In this document: positions 24,901 through 32,390 of the stretch, piece by piece
Layout of the letters: every line of letters starts with the position of its first letter
Position numbering within the stretch: the stretch's first letter is position 1
Assembly: GCA_945861765.1 (NCBI GenBank)
Contig: CAMAWP010000010.1
Coordinates: forward strand, 1 to 55,782
Direction of reading: 5' to 3'
DNA from: Akkermansia muciniphila
Lineage (GTDB): Bacteria; Verrucomicrobiota; Verrucomicrobiia; Limisphaerales; SIBE01
DNA length: 55,782 bases
The notes under the pieces: generated by a model
Databases searched by the model: none
Told to the model about the DNA's origin: nothing
Seen by the model: only the letters and a program-made list of their open reading frames with translations
Program-made: the position numbers and the translations under genes

Positions 24901-26335
24901 AAGCCAGGACCTCGAACGCCGTGCCGTCGGGCTTGAATCGATAGATGGCTGAGTTGTGTTTGCCGAAGCTGATTTGGCCGTCGCCGGATTTCGGATCCCC
25001 GCCGCTGTACCCGACGGCTCCATAAACCCATCCATCCATCCCCCAGCGCAAATTATTGAGGGCGGCATGGGTATCGAAAGTACCGAACCCGGTGAAAAGT
25101 TTCTCCACCTTGTCCGCCTTTCCGTCGCCATCGGTGTCGCGCAGCCGGAGGATGTCCGGCGCCTGAGTCACGATCACGCCGTCTTTGAAGAAGACCAAAC
25201 TCGTGACCAGTTCGAGCCCTTCATAGAATACCGTTTTTTTATCCATGACGCCGTCGCCATCGGTATCTTCGAGATAGGAGATGCGATCGCGAGCGGGCCG
25301 ATTTTCCTTTTCCTGCTGGTAGGCCGCGGGGTTTTCTTCGCGCCACAGAGCGACCATTCCGTCGTTCCGGTGGATGCGGCGGCCATTGGGATATTCCAGC
25401 GTTTCGGCAACCCAAAGGCGTCCCTTCTGGTCCCAGTCAAGTGAGATGGCCTTCTCGATGAGCGGCTCCGAAGCCACTAGGCTGATGTTGAAGTCGGGGT
25501 GAACGACTAACTTTTGCACGGCCTTCTCCGGCACGGTCGGACCACCTTCCGGGTATTTCAAACTAGAGAGTTCTTCCTTGGTGCAAAACATATCGACGTT
25601 CTTGCGCTTCCCAGCCCAAGCAATGCCACGGAGCAAGATGGTTCGGTAGTGCGGTGTCTGAAACGACTTGAACTCGTGGCCCGGGAGACTGACGAAAGCC
25701 CGATAAGGCTCCGAACTTCCTTCCCACGATTTCTCGTACGTCCAAAGCTGCGGAGCAATCACGAAGACGCTCTGGAACGATGTGGCGAGAATTTTCGCGT
25801 CGGGCGCCATGTCCAAGTCATAATAAATCTCATCCTTCCAATCGAAGTTCGAGATCCCTTTCGTGATGGGATGCTCCGACTCCATGAAGTAGAGGCCCAC
25901 TTCGCCTTCATACCACTTCGTCCTTTTGTTCTCCCAAATCCAAGCTCCACCCTGAACTTTCTTGGCCCACGCGTTTTGATCTCCGCTGACCACTCCGTCG
26001 TGAACCACGACCAGTCCGCCGCCGCGCCTGAGAAACTTCTCGAATTGGTTTCGCTCCTCGCCGACGATCTTCATGCCGTCAGCGGCGAAAATGACGATGA
26101 CATCGGTCTTCTCCAATTGTTGTGGCGTGGGAAAATTCATCGCCCCATCCACCTGAGCGCCCCGTTCGGTCAACAGCTTGGCCCAATCCGCGAGAAAGCG
26201 AGGGTGATCATGTTGCCCCGGACCGTGGGTCTTAGCGCCAGCCCGAATAAAGACTCGAAGCGGCTGGTCGTTTTGACCGTGCAAACCGATCCAGGAGGAA
26301 AAAAGCAGAATCAAAGTAAGAAGGTTTGCTTTCAT
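21947..26335 (-). CDS. PVC-type ThuA / sorbosone-dehydrogenase-like / HEAT / cytochrome c fusion protein
   Basis: 1462 aa from ATG 26335. The frame is open to 26506, but MKANLLTLILLFSSWIGLHGQ is an obvious signal peptide and the upstream part overlaps a hairpin repeat. Residues ~25-240 are a ThuA domain (VIVIFAADGMKIVGEER, GGGLVVVHDGVV, WKDEIYYDLD). Residues ~280-690 are a PVC-type membrane-associated dehydrogenase propeller (ISLVASEPLIEKAISLDWD, LEDTDGDGVMD, PDILRLRDTDGDGKADKV). Residues ~700-1110 are HEAT-like helical repeats. A class I cytochrome c follows, with C-A-N-C-H at 1140-1144 and a MPEGFEAL segment near 1235 that may hold the distal Met ligand. The end (~1290-1462) is a beta-rich NPCBM-like domain. 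Verrucomicrobia and planctomycetes encode many such proteins, thought to oxidise sugars in the periplasm. Substrate is unknown. Confidence 0.85.
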   Translation of the reverse strand: MKANLLTLILLFSSWIGLHGQNDQPLRVFIRAGAKTHGPGQHDHPRFLADWAKLLTERGAQVDGAMNFPTPQQLEKTDVIVIFAADGMKIVGEERNQFEKFLRRGGGLVVVHDGVVSGDQNAWAKKVQGGAWIWENKRTKWYEGEVGLYFMESEHPITKGISNFDWKDEIYYDLDMAPDAKILATSFQSVFVIAPQLWTYEKSWEGSSEPYRAFVSLPGHEFKSFQTPHYRTILLRGIAWAGKRKNVDMFCTKEELSSLKYPEGGPTVPEKAVQKLVVHPDFNISLVASEPLIEKAISLDWDQKGRLWVAETLEYPNGRRIHRNDGMVALWREENPAAYQQEKENRPARDRISYLEDTDGDGVMDKKTVFYEGLELVTSLVFFKDGVIVTQAPDILRLRDTDGDGKADKVEKLFTGFGTFDTHAALNNLRWGMDGWVYGAVGYSGGDPKSGDGQISFGKHNSAIYRFKPDGTAFEVLASTACNTWGFDFGWDGELYYTTPTCGDHALHVVMPEKILARGSLLGVGARLGIQDHTRLFPAVHHTRPAYVQIDVVGGFTAAAGCCIYNGGAWPEKYNGTHFVSEPTVSLVHQDFIKPNGVTYVASKEEGREETEFIAGTDLWFRPIHQRVGPDGALYILDFYNQAAIHNDTRGPKHGAGNAAVRPDRDHHFGRIWRVQHKQAVKLPPVSLDPRKPAELVKALEHPNGWVRMTAHRLLNESDDSATAPLQKLFAVTASPVARIQALWLLNNRGRLSPSQVATAARDADPAVRKNALRTIAESDLSSASDDRFRATLDQAKDSNPRVRLQALIALGSFPVDETVARMIVEVYPALGDKWSQSAAIGVAAKEPLPFVESAFATSSAADMSSFVTQLGRQIGQKQDARLTAQFVALIAAKPGSRDGLKQVGLESLAVALKAEVVPFWSPELQAAFKSLLTANDSVAGAALPLIVRWDRNGTLSADLKPRIASLAAQLDNTALSDDQRGQVAVNLLGIRQLDPAIVPGVAKILGSSSSITLQRRVIEALGNTPDSTVGAQLVAAYPKLTRDLLEPAFAQIVKRTDWSAALLDGIKDRKVSLAFLGPASVHRLRTHTDKTVAERAVALVDEIRGPQLKEKDALIAKFLPAVELAGLIENGKKVFTLNCANCHKFKGEGRDVAPDLTGMGAHGSADLLVHILDPNRLVEPNYVSVSIETKDDQAFDGTIARENTSTLTLRNINGDFEIRQDNIKTRRSTGLSLMPEGFEALGAEGLRDLIGYLCADENRFRILDLSSAFTANSTRGIYVSQESVNESVRFTKFGLTKVDNVPFEVVHPSRSANGNNVIVLKGGEGFAKTLPKRVELKVGVKADKLHFLGGVGGWAYPWGGDRYENIPVAKVTLHYADGKTEDLILKNGQEFADYNGRAEVPGSKEAPGLVRYGQVRWFSKPVARRERIERISIESFDNAVAPTFVAITAELSDETRAAKAN

Positions 26336-26686
26336 AACTTTTAGCGTGTGTGAGTTCAGCATAATCGAAGATCGCGACTTGCCAACTTTCTTTTGCGCAG
26401 GCGCTCTGTAAAGGGCGCATCTCTGAATGAGGACAGGCCAAAACCTCGTTCCTCGCAGGGAGAGACATCCCCAGACTTCGCGCGCGCAGGGCGACTCTGA
26501 ACCCACCCCTACCCCTCCTGGGAGGGGTAGGGGTGGGTCGGTTCATGGAGAGGGAGGAAGACTCCGCACGTGCCAGGGTGAGAACGGCAGCACCGTCCCA
26601 CGGAAGACATTGCTCTCCGCGTGGCCAATCCATAGATTCACTCGCTTCGAGGCAAATGCCGATCGACAGAAATATTGAACTGACTC
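26336..26686. other. 351-bp divergent intergenic region with no gene
   Basis: This is the spacer between the minus-strand PVC dehydrogenase and the plus-strand aminotransferase. It must hold promoters for both, but no clear -35/-10 pair was found. It carries a near-perfect hairpin (26501-26538) and otherwise only translations that look like repeat artefacts (PTPTPPRRGRGG type). Confidence 0.6.
26501..26538. repeat. Perfect 18-bp inverted repeat with 2-base loop
   Basis: acccacccctacccctcc (26501-26518) is followed by tg and its exact reverse complement (26521-26538). There is no T-run on either side and the flanking genes diverge, so it is not a standard terminator. Flanking gaa and ttc add partial pairing. 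It resembles dispersed palindromic (REP-like) units. Confidence 0.9.
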
Positions 26687-27928
26687 ATGCAACAGAATTC
26701 CTTGCTGGCTCAACCGATGGACGATCCGAAGATCTGGCCGTTGGATCCGAACATTACCTTTCTCAATCACGGTTCGTTTGGGAGCTGCCCGCGCCCCGTA
26801 CTCGATTTTCAGCACGTGGTGCAACGCCGCATCGAGCGGCAACCAGTTCAGTTCTTCGTCCGTGAACTGGAAGAGTTGCTCGATCAGGCCCGAGGCGAAT
26901 TGGCCCACTTCCTGGGAGCGCAAACGGAGGACCTCGTTCCAGTCCCAAACGCCACGGCCGGGGTCAATACGGTATTGCGGTCCCTTCCGCTGCAACCTGG
27001 CGACGAACTCCTCGTTACAAATCACGAATACAATGCGTGTCGAAACGCTCTCGACTTTGTGGCTGAACGATCGGGCGCTCGCGTGGTTGCCGTCGAGATT
27101 CCATTTCCCTTTCACGCCGCCAGCCAGATCATCGACGCCGTGATGAGCCGGGTGACCGCTCGCACGCGGTTGGCGCTCTTGGATCATGTGACCAGCCAGA
27201 CCGGAGTGGTTTTTCCTGTGCATCGGTTGGTGAGCGGACTGGCCGAACGAGGGGTCGATACGCTCATCGATGGAGCACACGCCCCAGGAATGATCCCGCT
27301 CGATTTGCAGCGGCTCGGCGTCGCTTACTACACGGGCAACTGCCACAAATGGCTCTGTGCGCCGAAAGGAGCGGGATTTCTTTACGTCCGCCGCGACCGT
27401 CAAAAGCTCATTCGGCCCTTGGCAATCAGCCACGGCGCGAACTCGCGCAGGGCCGATCGTTCGCGATTTGTCATCGAGTTCGGTTGGAGTGGAACGTGGG
27501 ATCCCTCGGCTTTTTTGAGTGTGCCCGAAGCGTTGCGATTTGTTGGATCGCTTCTGCCGGGTGGATGGACAGAAATCATGGAGCGGAATCGGGCGTTGGC
27601 CTTGGCAGGAAGGAATATCCTTTGCCGAGCCCTGAAGATCGATTCGCCCTGTCCAGATGAATTCATCGGCTCGATGGCCTCCGTTCCGATCCACGATGCT
27701 TCCGGCGAACCGGTTTCATCCTCGCCTCTTTATGCCGACGCGCTTCAGGACCAGCTCCGGGCAGAACACGGCATTGAAGTGCCGATCATACCGTGGCCAG
27801 CGGCTCCGAAGCGATTGCTCCGCATTTCCGCTCAGCTTTACAATGCGCTCGGTCAATATCAGCACCTGGCCGAAGCGTTGACAGCCCGACAGGAATCAAT
27901 AGGCGAACTTGTTCGGGGTTCTCGATGA
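26687..27928 (+). CDS. Class V aminotransferase, isopenicillin-N-epimerase-like
   Basis: 413 aa, no signal peptide, cytosolic. PLP fold type I: the N-terminal ITFLNHGSFGSCPRPV segment, a VPNATAGVNTVLRSL phosphate-binding turn, an Asp in LIDGAHAPGMIPLD, and the Schiff-base lysine K221 in GNCHKWLCAPKGAGFLYV. The C-terminal small domain has RISAQLYNALGQYQHLAEAL. This pattern is shared by isopenicillin N epimerase-like and cysteine-desulfurase-like enzymes; the missing cysteine-desulfurase loop argues against a desulfurase, and the substrate is unknown. A start at 26717 (MDDPKIW) is also possible; neither has a good ribosome-binding site. It is convergent with the microcompartment operon and probably not part of it. 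Confidence 0.85.
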   Translation: MQQNSLLAQPMDDPKIWPLDPNITFLNHGSFGSCPRPVLDFQHVVQRRIERQPVQFFVRELEELLDQARGELAHFLGAQTEDLVPVPNATAGVNTVLRSLPLQPGDELLVTNHEYNACRNALDFVAERSGARVVAVEIPFPFHAASQIIDAVMSRVTARTRLALLDHVTSQTGVVFPVHRLVSGLAERGVDTLIDGAHAPGMIPLDLQRLGVAYYTGNCHKWLCAPKGAGFLYVRRDRQKLIRPLAISHGANSRRADRSRFVIEFGWSGTWDPSAFLSVPEALRFVGSLLPGGWTEIMERNRALALAGRNILCRALKIDSPCPDEFIGSMASVPIHDASGEPVSSSPLYADALQDQLRAEHGIEVPIIPWPAAPKRLLRISAQLYNALGQYQHLAEALTARQESIGELVRGSR

Positions 27929-27970
27929 CGGCAAGCGCAGGGAGCGCTCTTGGTGAACCCTGTTCTCTGA

Positions 27971-28011
27971 CCTTGGCGAGAGGCGCAGTGAAGGCCAAGG
28001 GCTATCACTGC
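27971..28011. terminator. Possible bidirectional hairpin between convergent genes
   Basis: Two competing stems are visible: CCTTGGC (27971-27977) with GCCAAGG (27994-28000), and GCAGTGA (27985-27991) with TCACTGC (28005-28011). The site lies between the ends of the aminotransferase and amidohydrolase genes. No T-run follows, so intrinsic termination is doubtful. Confidence 0.35.
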
Positions 28012-28057
28012 CGTTAAGTGTTCTCCCAGACATCGAGGCAGATCGAGCGCGTAGGCT

Positions 28058-29038
28058 CTACACCTTTAGTCGGTAGAACTGGATTGCGTTTCCCGACCAC
28101 AGCTTTCGTTGATGGGTCGCCGATCGTGCAGCCACGATTTGGGTCAGCGCCTCCACCCAGCCTCTCAAGGGGCTGCCCAATAGGCAGACGGGCCAATCGC
28201 CACCAAAGAAAACGCGGTCAGGACCGAAGGCGTCCAGACAGTGATTGACCACCGGCGCGAGGTCTTCGGCGCGCCATTCTCCCGGCGGCACAAAGGCGAC
28301 GATCCCGCTGATTTTGCACCAGACATTGGGGCGTTTGGCCAATTGATCAACACCACGTTTCCACTCCTCGACTGTACAACCACGTTTCAGTCCGGGACCT
28401 AATTTTGGATTGAAAGCCTTGGGATCGCCGTTGCCGCAATGGTCGAGTACGAAAGAGGTGTCGGGGCATTGCTCGGCGAGTTTAGCCGCGTCGAGCAATT
28501 CCGTGGGGCGCAGAGTGAGTTCGAAGTTCAAGCCGCGCTCTCCGAGTGCGCGAACGCCCTCCATGAACTTTGCCGTTAAACAGTGTCCTGGGGGCGTGGA
28601 TTCGACGTGCAAGACTTGCCTCAGGCCTTTGATGCAGCTCGTGCCCGAGTAGCGCTTCACATACGCGGAGAAGTCTGAGGCGTCCGGCCGCCCGCCGATG
28701 GTGGCACCAATCATGGGAGTGTTTTTCGCCCGGCATTGGGCCATGACTGTGTCGGCCTCTTTGATGTGGTCGGTGGTTGCCACATCGACCTCCATGTAAA
28801 TGGACCGGACGTTGAGACCAGCGATTGCTCTGGCGTAATCGTCATTTGTGTAGCTGCGGCGGAGAATCTCCGGCGCTCCTTGGAGCCAAGGCGGCTGAAC
28901 TTGCGTCAGGTCCCAGAGATGCTGATGAGTGTCAATGATCAGGTCGCGCGGAGCGCCAGGTTGCAGGCTGGCACATGACGTGGCGGCCGAAGCAAGAGCT
29001 GCGCTCCCGGCGGATTGGAGGAATTGTCGGCGGTTCAT
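28058..29038 (-). CDS. Exported amidohydrolase-2 family lactonase-like protein
   Basis: 326 aa from ATG 29038. The N-terminus MNRRQFLQSAGSAALASAA is Tat-like (RRxFL), with a lipobox-like ATSC at residue 22, so export and perhaps lipidation are predicted. The body is an amidohydrolase TIM barrel: DTHQHLWD with H38-x-H40, LDHCGNGDP, and FFGGDWPVC carrying the late metal-binding Asp. The closest recognised relatives by pattern are L-fuconolactonase/L-rhamnonolactonase-like and 2-pyrone-dicarboxylate-lactonase-like hydrolases. It is last in the microcompartment operon, 129 bp after the barrel gene. A sugar lactonase would suit a fucose/rhamnose locus, but an export signal on an enzyme grouped with a cytosolic compartment is unexpected. 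Substrate is inferred from family and context only. Confidence 0.8.
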   Translation of the reverse strand: MNRRQFLQSAGSAALASAATSCASLQPGAPRDLIIDTHQHLWDLTQVQPPWLQGAPEILRRSYTNDDYARAIAGLNVRSIYMEVDVATTDHIKEADTVMAQCRAKNTPMIGATIGGRPDASDFSAYVKRYSGTSCIKGLRQVLHVESTPPGHCLTAKFMEGVRALGERGLNFELTLRPTELLDAAKLAEQCPDTSFVLDHCGNGDPKAFNPKLGPGLKRGCTVEEWKRGVDQLAKRPNVWCKISGIVAFVPPGEWRAEDLAPVVNHCLDAFGPDRVFFGGDWPVCLLGSPLRGWVEALTQIVAARSATHQRKLWSGNAIQFYRLKV

Positions 29039-29167
29039 CGGATGCGGATGGACGTAGGGGTTTGGCATACCAAGCAAAAAGATGGGAGGATGAAGCTCTG
29101 GGATCAAGAAAACAATGCGAGCGCATTCACGAATGTGTCACCGGCTTGGTGAACGCGCGGGAATGGC

Positions 29168-30469
29168 TTAGCCGAACTTCCGCGTCAGCCGGTCTTTGTG
29201 GTAAGCTTGGCGGTGCGTCGCATCCATTTTGTCGAAGTCCGGGGCACCGCCGGGCCTAACGGGCCAGGTGCCTGTCTCACAGGTCACTTGCGTCGGCGCG
29301 GCACTGAGGGCGCTGTCTTTCTCTGCTTTGTCGGATGAAGGCTTCCCGTCCCCAGAAGCAATGCTGGGCATTGTGATTGTTGAGCGTTTGGCCACGGTGC
29401 CGTCATAGCTCATGGAGCGATCGGTCAGCTCAAGATCCTTTTCCAGCGGTAATTTTGGTTGGATGGTGTGCCCTTGCAGAATGCCGTGGTAAGCGCGCAC
29501 GGCTTCTTCAGGCGAGAGTGTTCCGTCCGTGATGAGCCGAAGCATTTCAATGAAGGCCAGTTGGTGCTCCGCACTGTTGATCTTGCGCCCGAAAAGGGCA
29601 ACACGAGCGCCATATTTCTGCGCGTCGTGGACTAATTTGAACGCATCGTAAGTGGTCCCAGCGCCGCCGCCGAGAATCCCCACGACCAAGTTTGGATCAT
29701 ATTGGGCCAACTCCTCCATCGCTCGCGGGCCATGATAGACAATCTTCAAGAAGAGCGGCCGGCCCATTTCGGTCACGCCGGCCAGGGTTCGAACAATCTT
29801 GTCGTTGATGAATTCACCAAGCTTTTCAGGCGGGATTCCGTGAGTGACGTTAGGGTCAAAGACTTCAAGGAAGTAATGGAATTTCTTTCGCTCCGCTTCC
29901 TCGCGAAATTCTTTGAACCAGTCAAGCGTTTGGCGGTCCTGGTCGAGGTTGTTGACGAATGTGCAGGAATACAGGCCGAGATTGGCGCCCGGAAAGTCAG
30001 TGCTGCTGCGATCGCACTCGATCTGGCCGCATTGGATGTGGTCGATCGTGGCCGAACGAAAAGGTTGAGCGGGATCGCGCGTGTAGCAGCCGTGTCGGAT
30101 TGCCCAAACGTCCGTCGTGTCGTTGGCGCGTGCAGCGGGTGTGACGTGGGAGGTGCGGAAAAGACCTTCCTTCAGGCTGAGCTGCTCGTTGACATACGCG
30201 GACATGAGCATGATATCCACGAGCCCTTGCTGAACAATTTCGCGAATGATGTCGAGAAACTCTGGCAAATTGCGGTAGCCGAACTCATCGCGTGACCAGA
30301 CCTCAGGCGAGAATCGAGCGGGCCGTTCGCCCCGTGCGGAAAGGTAAGAACGCGGTCCTGGCGCCCGCACGCCGAAAGCCATGTCGGCGTCCTTCGCGTC
30401 CGCAAGAATGAAAGCGCGCGAGGAGGGGTTGGCGCGTATCTCTGCTAACTTGGCGTCGAGTGATTTCAT
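29168..30469 (-). CDS. BMC-associated beta/alpha-barrel (class I aldolase-like) protein with long tail
   Basis: 433 aa from ATG 30469 (MKSLDAKLAEIR). The open frame reaches 30775, but those residues are Arg-rich, non-globular and overlap the aldolase gene end. Residues ~1-335 look like a TIM barrel of the DeoC/DhnA/LacD aldolase type: FILADAKDADMAFG, FLEVFDPN, PLFLKIVYHGPRAMEE with candidate Schiff-base K242, NLVVGILGGGAGTTYDA, ARVALFGRKINSAEHQLAFI. About 100 residues follow: a low-complexity Ser/Ala/Lys linker, then a compact basic end (FDKMDATHRQAYHKDRLTRKFG spans the last 22). A linker plus helical tail is how many BMC cargo proteins carry an encapsulation peptide, so this may be cargo (inference). 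The reaction is unknown. Confidence 0.75.
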   Translation of the reverse strand: MKSLDAKLAEIRANPSSRAFILADAKDADMAFGVRAPGPRSYLSARGERPARFSPEVWSRDEFGYRNLPEFLDIIREIVQQGLVDIMLMSAYVNEQLSLKEGLFRTSHVTPAARANDTTDVWAIRHGCYTRDPAQPFRSATIDHIQCGQIECDRSSTDFPGANLGLYSCTFVNNLDQDRQTLDWFKEFREEAERKKFHYFLEVFDPNVTHGIPPEKLGEFINDKIVRTLAGVTEMGRPLFLKIVYHGPRAMEELAQYDPNLVVGILGGGAGTTYDAFKLVHDAQKYGARVALFGRKINSAEHQLAFIEMLRLITDGTLSPEEAVRAYHGILQGHTIQPKLPLEKDLELTDRSMSYDGTVAKRSTITMPSIASGDGKPSSDKAEKDSALSAAPTQVTCETGTWPVRPGGAPDFDKMDATHRQAYHKDRLTRKFG

Positions 30470-30639
30470 CGGATGGTGTCTGATCGGCGATGAACTGACG
30501 GCGATGCGTTGCGGTATTTGTGGCAGCTCAATTGGACTTCGTTCGTTCGGGCTTTTATCGTCATTGGAAATGGGTCCAAAGTATTTTTCCGCAGCTTCAT
30601 TCTCGGCGCGATTAAGATTACGGTGAGGACGTTCCGCTG

Positions 30640-31701
30640 CTATTGCTTCACTCCTCCCATGATCTGATTTGTGATCGCCTGGACCAACGCTTCGGCTTCG
30701 GCGTCCGGGGTGATCGGCGGGCTGCCGGTACCGTTTCCGCTCGCTGGCAATGCGCAAGTCACGCCGGGGCGCCACTCGGCGTTATCGCAGAGCTCACATT
30801 CTTTCAGGCCGATTCGCGGGTCAGGAATGCCGAGCGTTTGCTTGATCTTCAGCAGATCCTGGAGATGCGTGTTGGAAAATGTTTTCAAGGGCGTTCCCAG
30901 TTGCGAGGCCACCACCACGGTGCGGCAATACGCTTCGATGATTTCCATCTTGAAGTAGGCGTCCTCGACGTTGACGTGGCTCCATGCGACGACACCGTGG
31001 TTGGCCATGAGCACGGTGTTGTGGTGCTCGACCAGATCGGCCACCAACGCACCCATCTCTGGCGTGCCGGGCGTGCGGTACGGCGCAATGGGAACCTTGC
31101 CGATAAACACTTCGATCTCGGGAATCATGCACGTGGGCGGTTCGACACCCGCAACGGCGAAGGCTGTCGCATGCGGCGGATGACAATGCACCGTGGCCAC
31201 TGCTTTGGGCTGCCGCTTCATGATCTGGAGGTGCATCAAGATCTCGCTCGTCCGCTTTTTGACGCCGGCAAGCTGGTTGCCCTCGAGGTCCACGAGGCAC
31301 ATGTCCGCGGGTTTCATGTAGCCTTTCGAAATGAGAGTCGGCGTGCAAAGCGCCACGTCATCACCGACGCGAATGGCTATGTTGCCGCCGTTGCCGTCCA
31401 CGTAAGCCCGGTGCCACAGCCGCCGGCCCATTTCGCAAATCTGTTCTTTGAGAGCGTGAATCTCCGGGGAGTTGAAGAACGCTTCAATCTCGGGCTTCGA
31501 ACTCTTGGATGTGATGGCCTTTGATGCCGCGGAAGGCTTGCTTGACCCGGCGGCGCTGGATTTGTAAGCGCCATTGCCTTCCAGATCGCGTAGCATGTCG
31601 CGAGCAGACGGGGTGAGGATGGCATCTGCCGGAAGGGATTTGGCGTCACCACCCTTGCGGAGGAGTTCTTCGATGTCTTTGGCGCTTATGACGGTTTTCA
31701 T
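30640..31701 (-). CDS. Class II aldolase (fuculose/rhamnulose-1-phosphate type), BMC cargo
   Basis: 353 aa. Residues 1-45 are a separate module (ISAKDIEELLRKGG...LTPSARDML), then a Ser/Lys/Ala linker, then the class II aldolase/adducin domain (~70-275). Visible landmarks: the phosphate-binding loop DGNGGNIAIR (102-111), probable catalytic Glu E153 (TSEILMH), and zinc ligands H172, H174 and H235 (VHCHPPHATAF, MANHGVVAW). The last ~22 residues (AEALVQAITNQIMGGVKQ) form an amphipathic helix after a Gly/Pro linker, a typical encapsulation peptide. In PVM-type compartments this enzyme splits fuculose- or rhamnulose-1-phosphate into dihydroxyacetone phosphate and lactaldehyde. Its ATG overlaps the stop of the preceding BMC-P gene (ATGA), so translation is likely coupled. 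Exact sugar specificity cannot be read from sequence. Confidence 0.9.
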   Translation of the reverse strand: MKTVISAKDIEELLRKGGDAKSLPADAILTPSARDMLRDLEGNGAYKSSAAGSSKPSAASKAITSKSSKPEIEAFFNSPEIHALKEQICEMGRRLWHRAYVDGNGGNIAIRVGDDVALCTPTLISKGYMKPADMCLVDLEGNQLAGVKKRTSEILMHLQIMKRQPKAVATVHCHPPHATAFAVAGVEPPTCMIPEIEVFIGKVPIAPYRTPGTPEMGALVADLVEHHNTVLMANHGVVAWSHVNVEDAYFKMEIIEAYCRTVVVASQLGTPLKTFSNTHLQDLLKIKQTLGIPDPRIGLKECELCDNAEWRPGVTCALPASGNGTGSPPITPDAEAEALVQAITNQIMGGVKQ

Positions 31702-32003
31702 TTTGTAAACGGAGAATAAAAAATTTCGTCCACGAGCGCCGCGTTAATGGCGTCGATGGGGGTTGGTTCGGCAAACGGCTGGGCTGCCTCGCGGCCTTCC
31801 ACAAAGCCGATGGTCTGCCCGACGCCTGCGCCGAGGCTGTCATAAACCACTGGGCTGGCCTCATTGCTAATGCCTGCAGGGGTCTGAGATCCAGATTGGA
31901 AATGGCCGCGGGTGAACGGACTCACAATCAGCCAGCGCGCTCCGATCAGGGCAGGCACGGTCTTGCTGAGAGTCACTCGGCCTATGACGCTTCCGAGTCT
32001 CAT
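31698..32003 (-). CDS. BMC-P shell vertex protein (EutN/CcmL family)
   Basis: 101 aa from ATG 32003 (MRLGSVIGRVTLSKTVP); an open extension to 32078 overlaps the neighbouring gene and was rejected. It has the beta-barrel EutN/CcmL pattern: GxVIGRVTLSKTVPALIGARWLIVSP, VVYDSLGAGVGQTIGFVEG, AINAALVDEI. Members form pentamers that cap the vertices of a compartment shell. This is the most divergent of three BMC-P proteins here. It lacks the WLIVGIVD strand, having INAALVDEIFY in its place. It lies 46 bp after another BMC-P gene and its stop overlaps the aldolase start by 4 bp. Confidence 0.9.
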   Translation of the reverse strand: MRLGSVIGRVTLSKTVPALIGARWLIVSPFTRGHFQSGSQTPAGISNEASPVVYDSLGAGVGQTIGFVEGREAAQPFAEPTPIDAINAALVDEIFYSPFTK

Positions 32004-32049
32004 GAACGGCTCCGCTGATGCATGATGCTTGGTGCGCGATGCGGGGTGC

Positions 32050-32328
32050 TCATACCGGAACTCCAGGTTCTTTTTCATCCACGATCCCGACGATAAGCCA
32101 TCGGGCGGGACTTTTCGGGTCCTTCACTGCCTTGCGGGCCGCTGCGCCGTCCGACGAAATGATCACACGCTGATGCATGCCGGCGCCGTGGGAATCGATG
32201 GCCACTTGCGGGGCGCCCTCCGGGTCACCCGCATTATTGATCGGCTGGCAGATGACGAGGCGCCAGCCCTCGAAGCTTGGATGCTTGCGAGTAGCGGTTA
32301 GATTGCCTTCGACGCGCGCGAGTAACAT
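32050..32328 (-). CDS. BMC-P shell vertex protein (EutN/CcmL family)
   Basis: 92 aa, the size usual for the family. MLLARVEGNLTATRKHPSFEG opens with the first barrel strand and the conserved V-x-G-x-x-x-A-T-x-K/R-H pattern. VAIDSHGAGMHQRVIISSDGAAAR is the DxxGAGxGxxVxxxxGxxAR core, and WLIVGIVDE closes the domain. It forms pentameric vertex caps. It sits 62 bp after the aldehyde dehydrogenase gene. Three distinct BMC-P paralogues in one operon is the rule for PVM-type loci. Confidence 0.93.
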   Translation of the reverse strand: MLLARVEGNLTATRKHPSFEGWRLVICQPINNAGDPEGAPQVAIDSHGAGMHQRVIISSDGAAARKAVKDPKSPARWLIVGIVDEKEPGVPV

Positions 32329-32390
32329 GGTTTTGGTCGTGACGTGGTTAGGTTAGGCCCAGCAGCTCGCACGATCAGGATAGGATTTCG

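Noticed and set aside
26232-26633. Minus-strand frame with PTPTPPRRGRGG
   Set aside because: It covers the signal peptide of the PVC dehydrogenase in another frame and a palindrome; composition is repeat-derived.
30470-30775. 102-residue extension of the barrel protein
   Set aside because: Arg-rich, no fold, and overlaps the aldolase gene end; a clean start exists at 30469.
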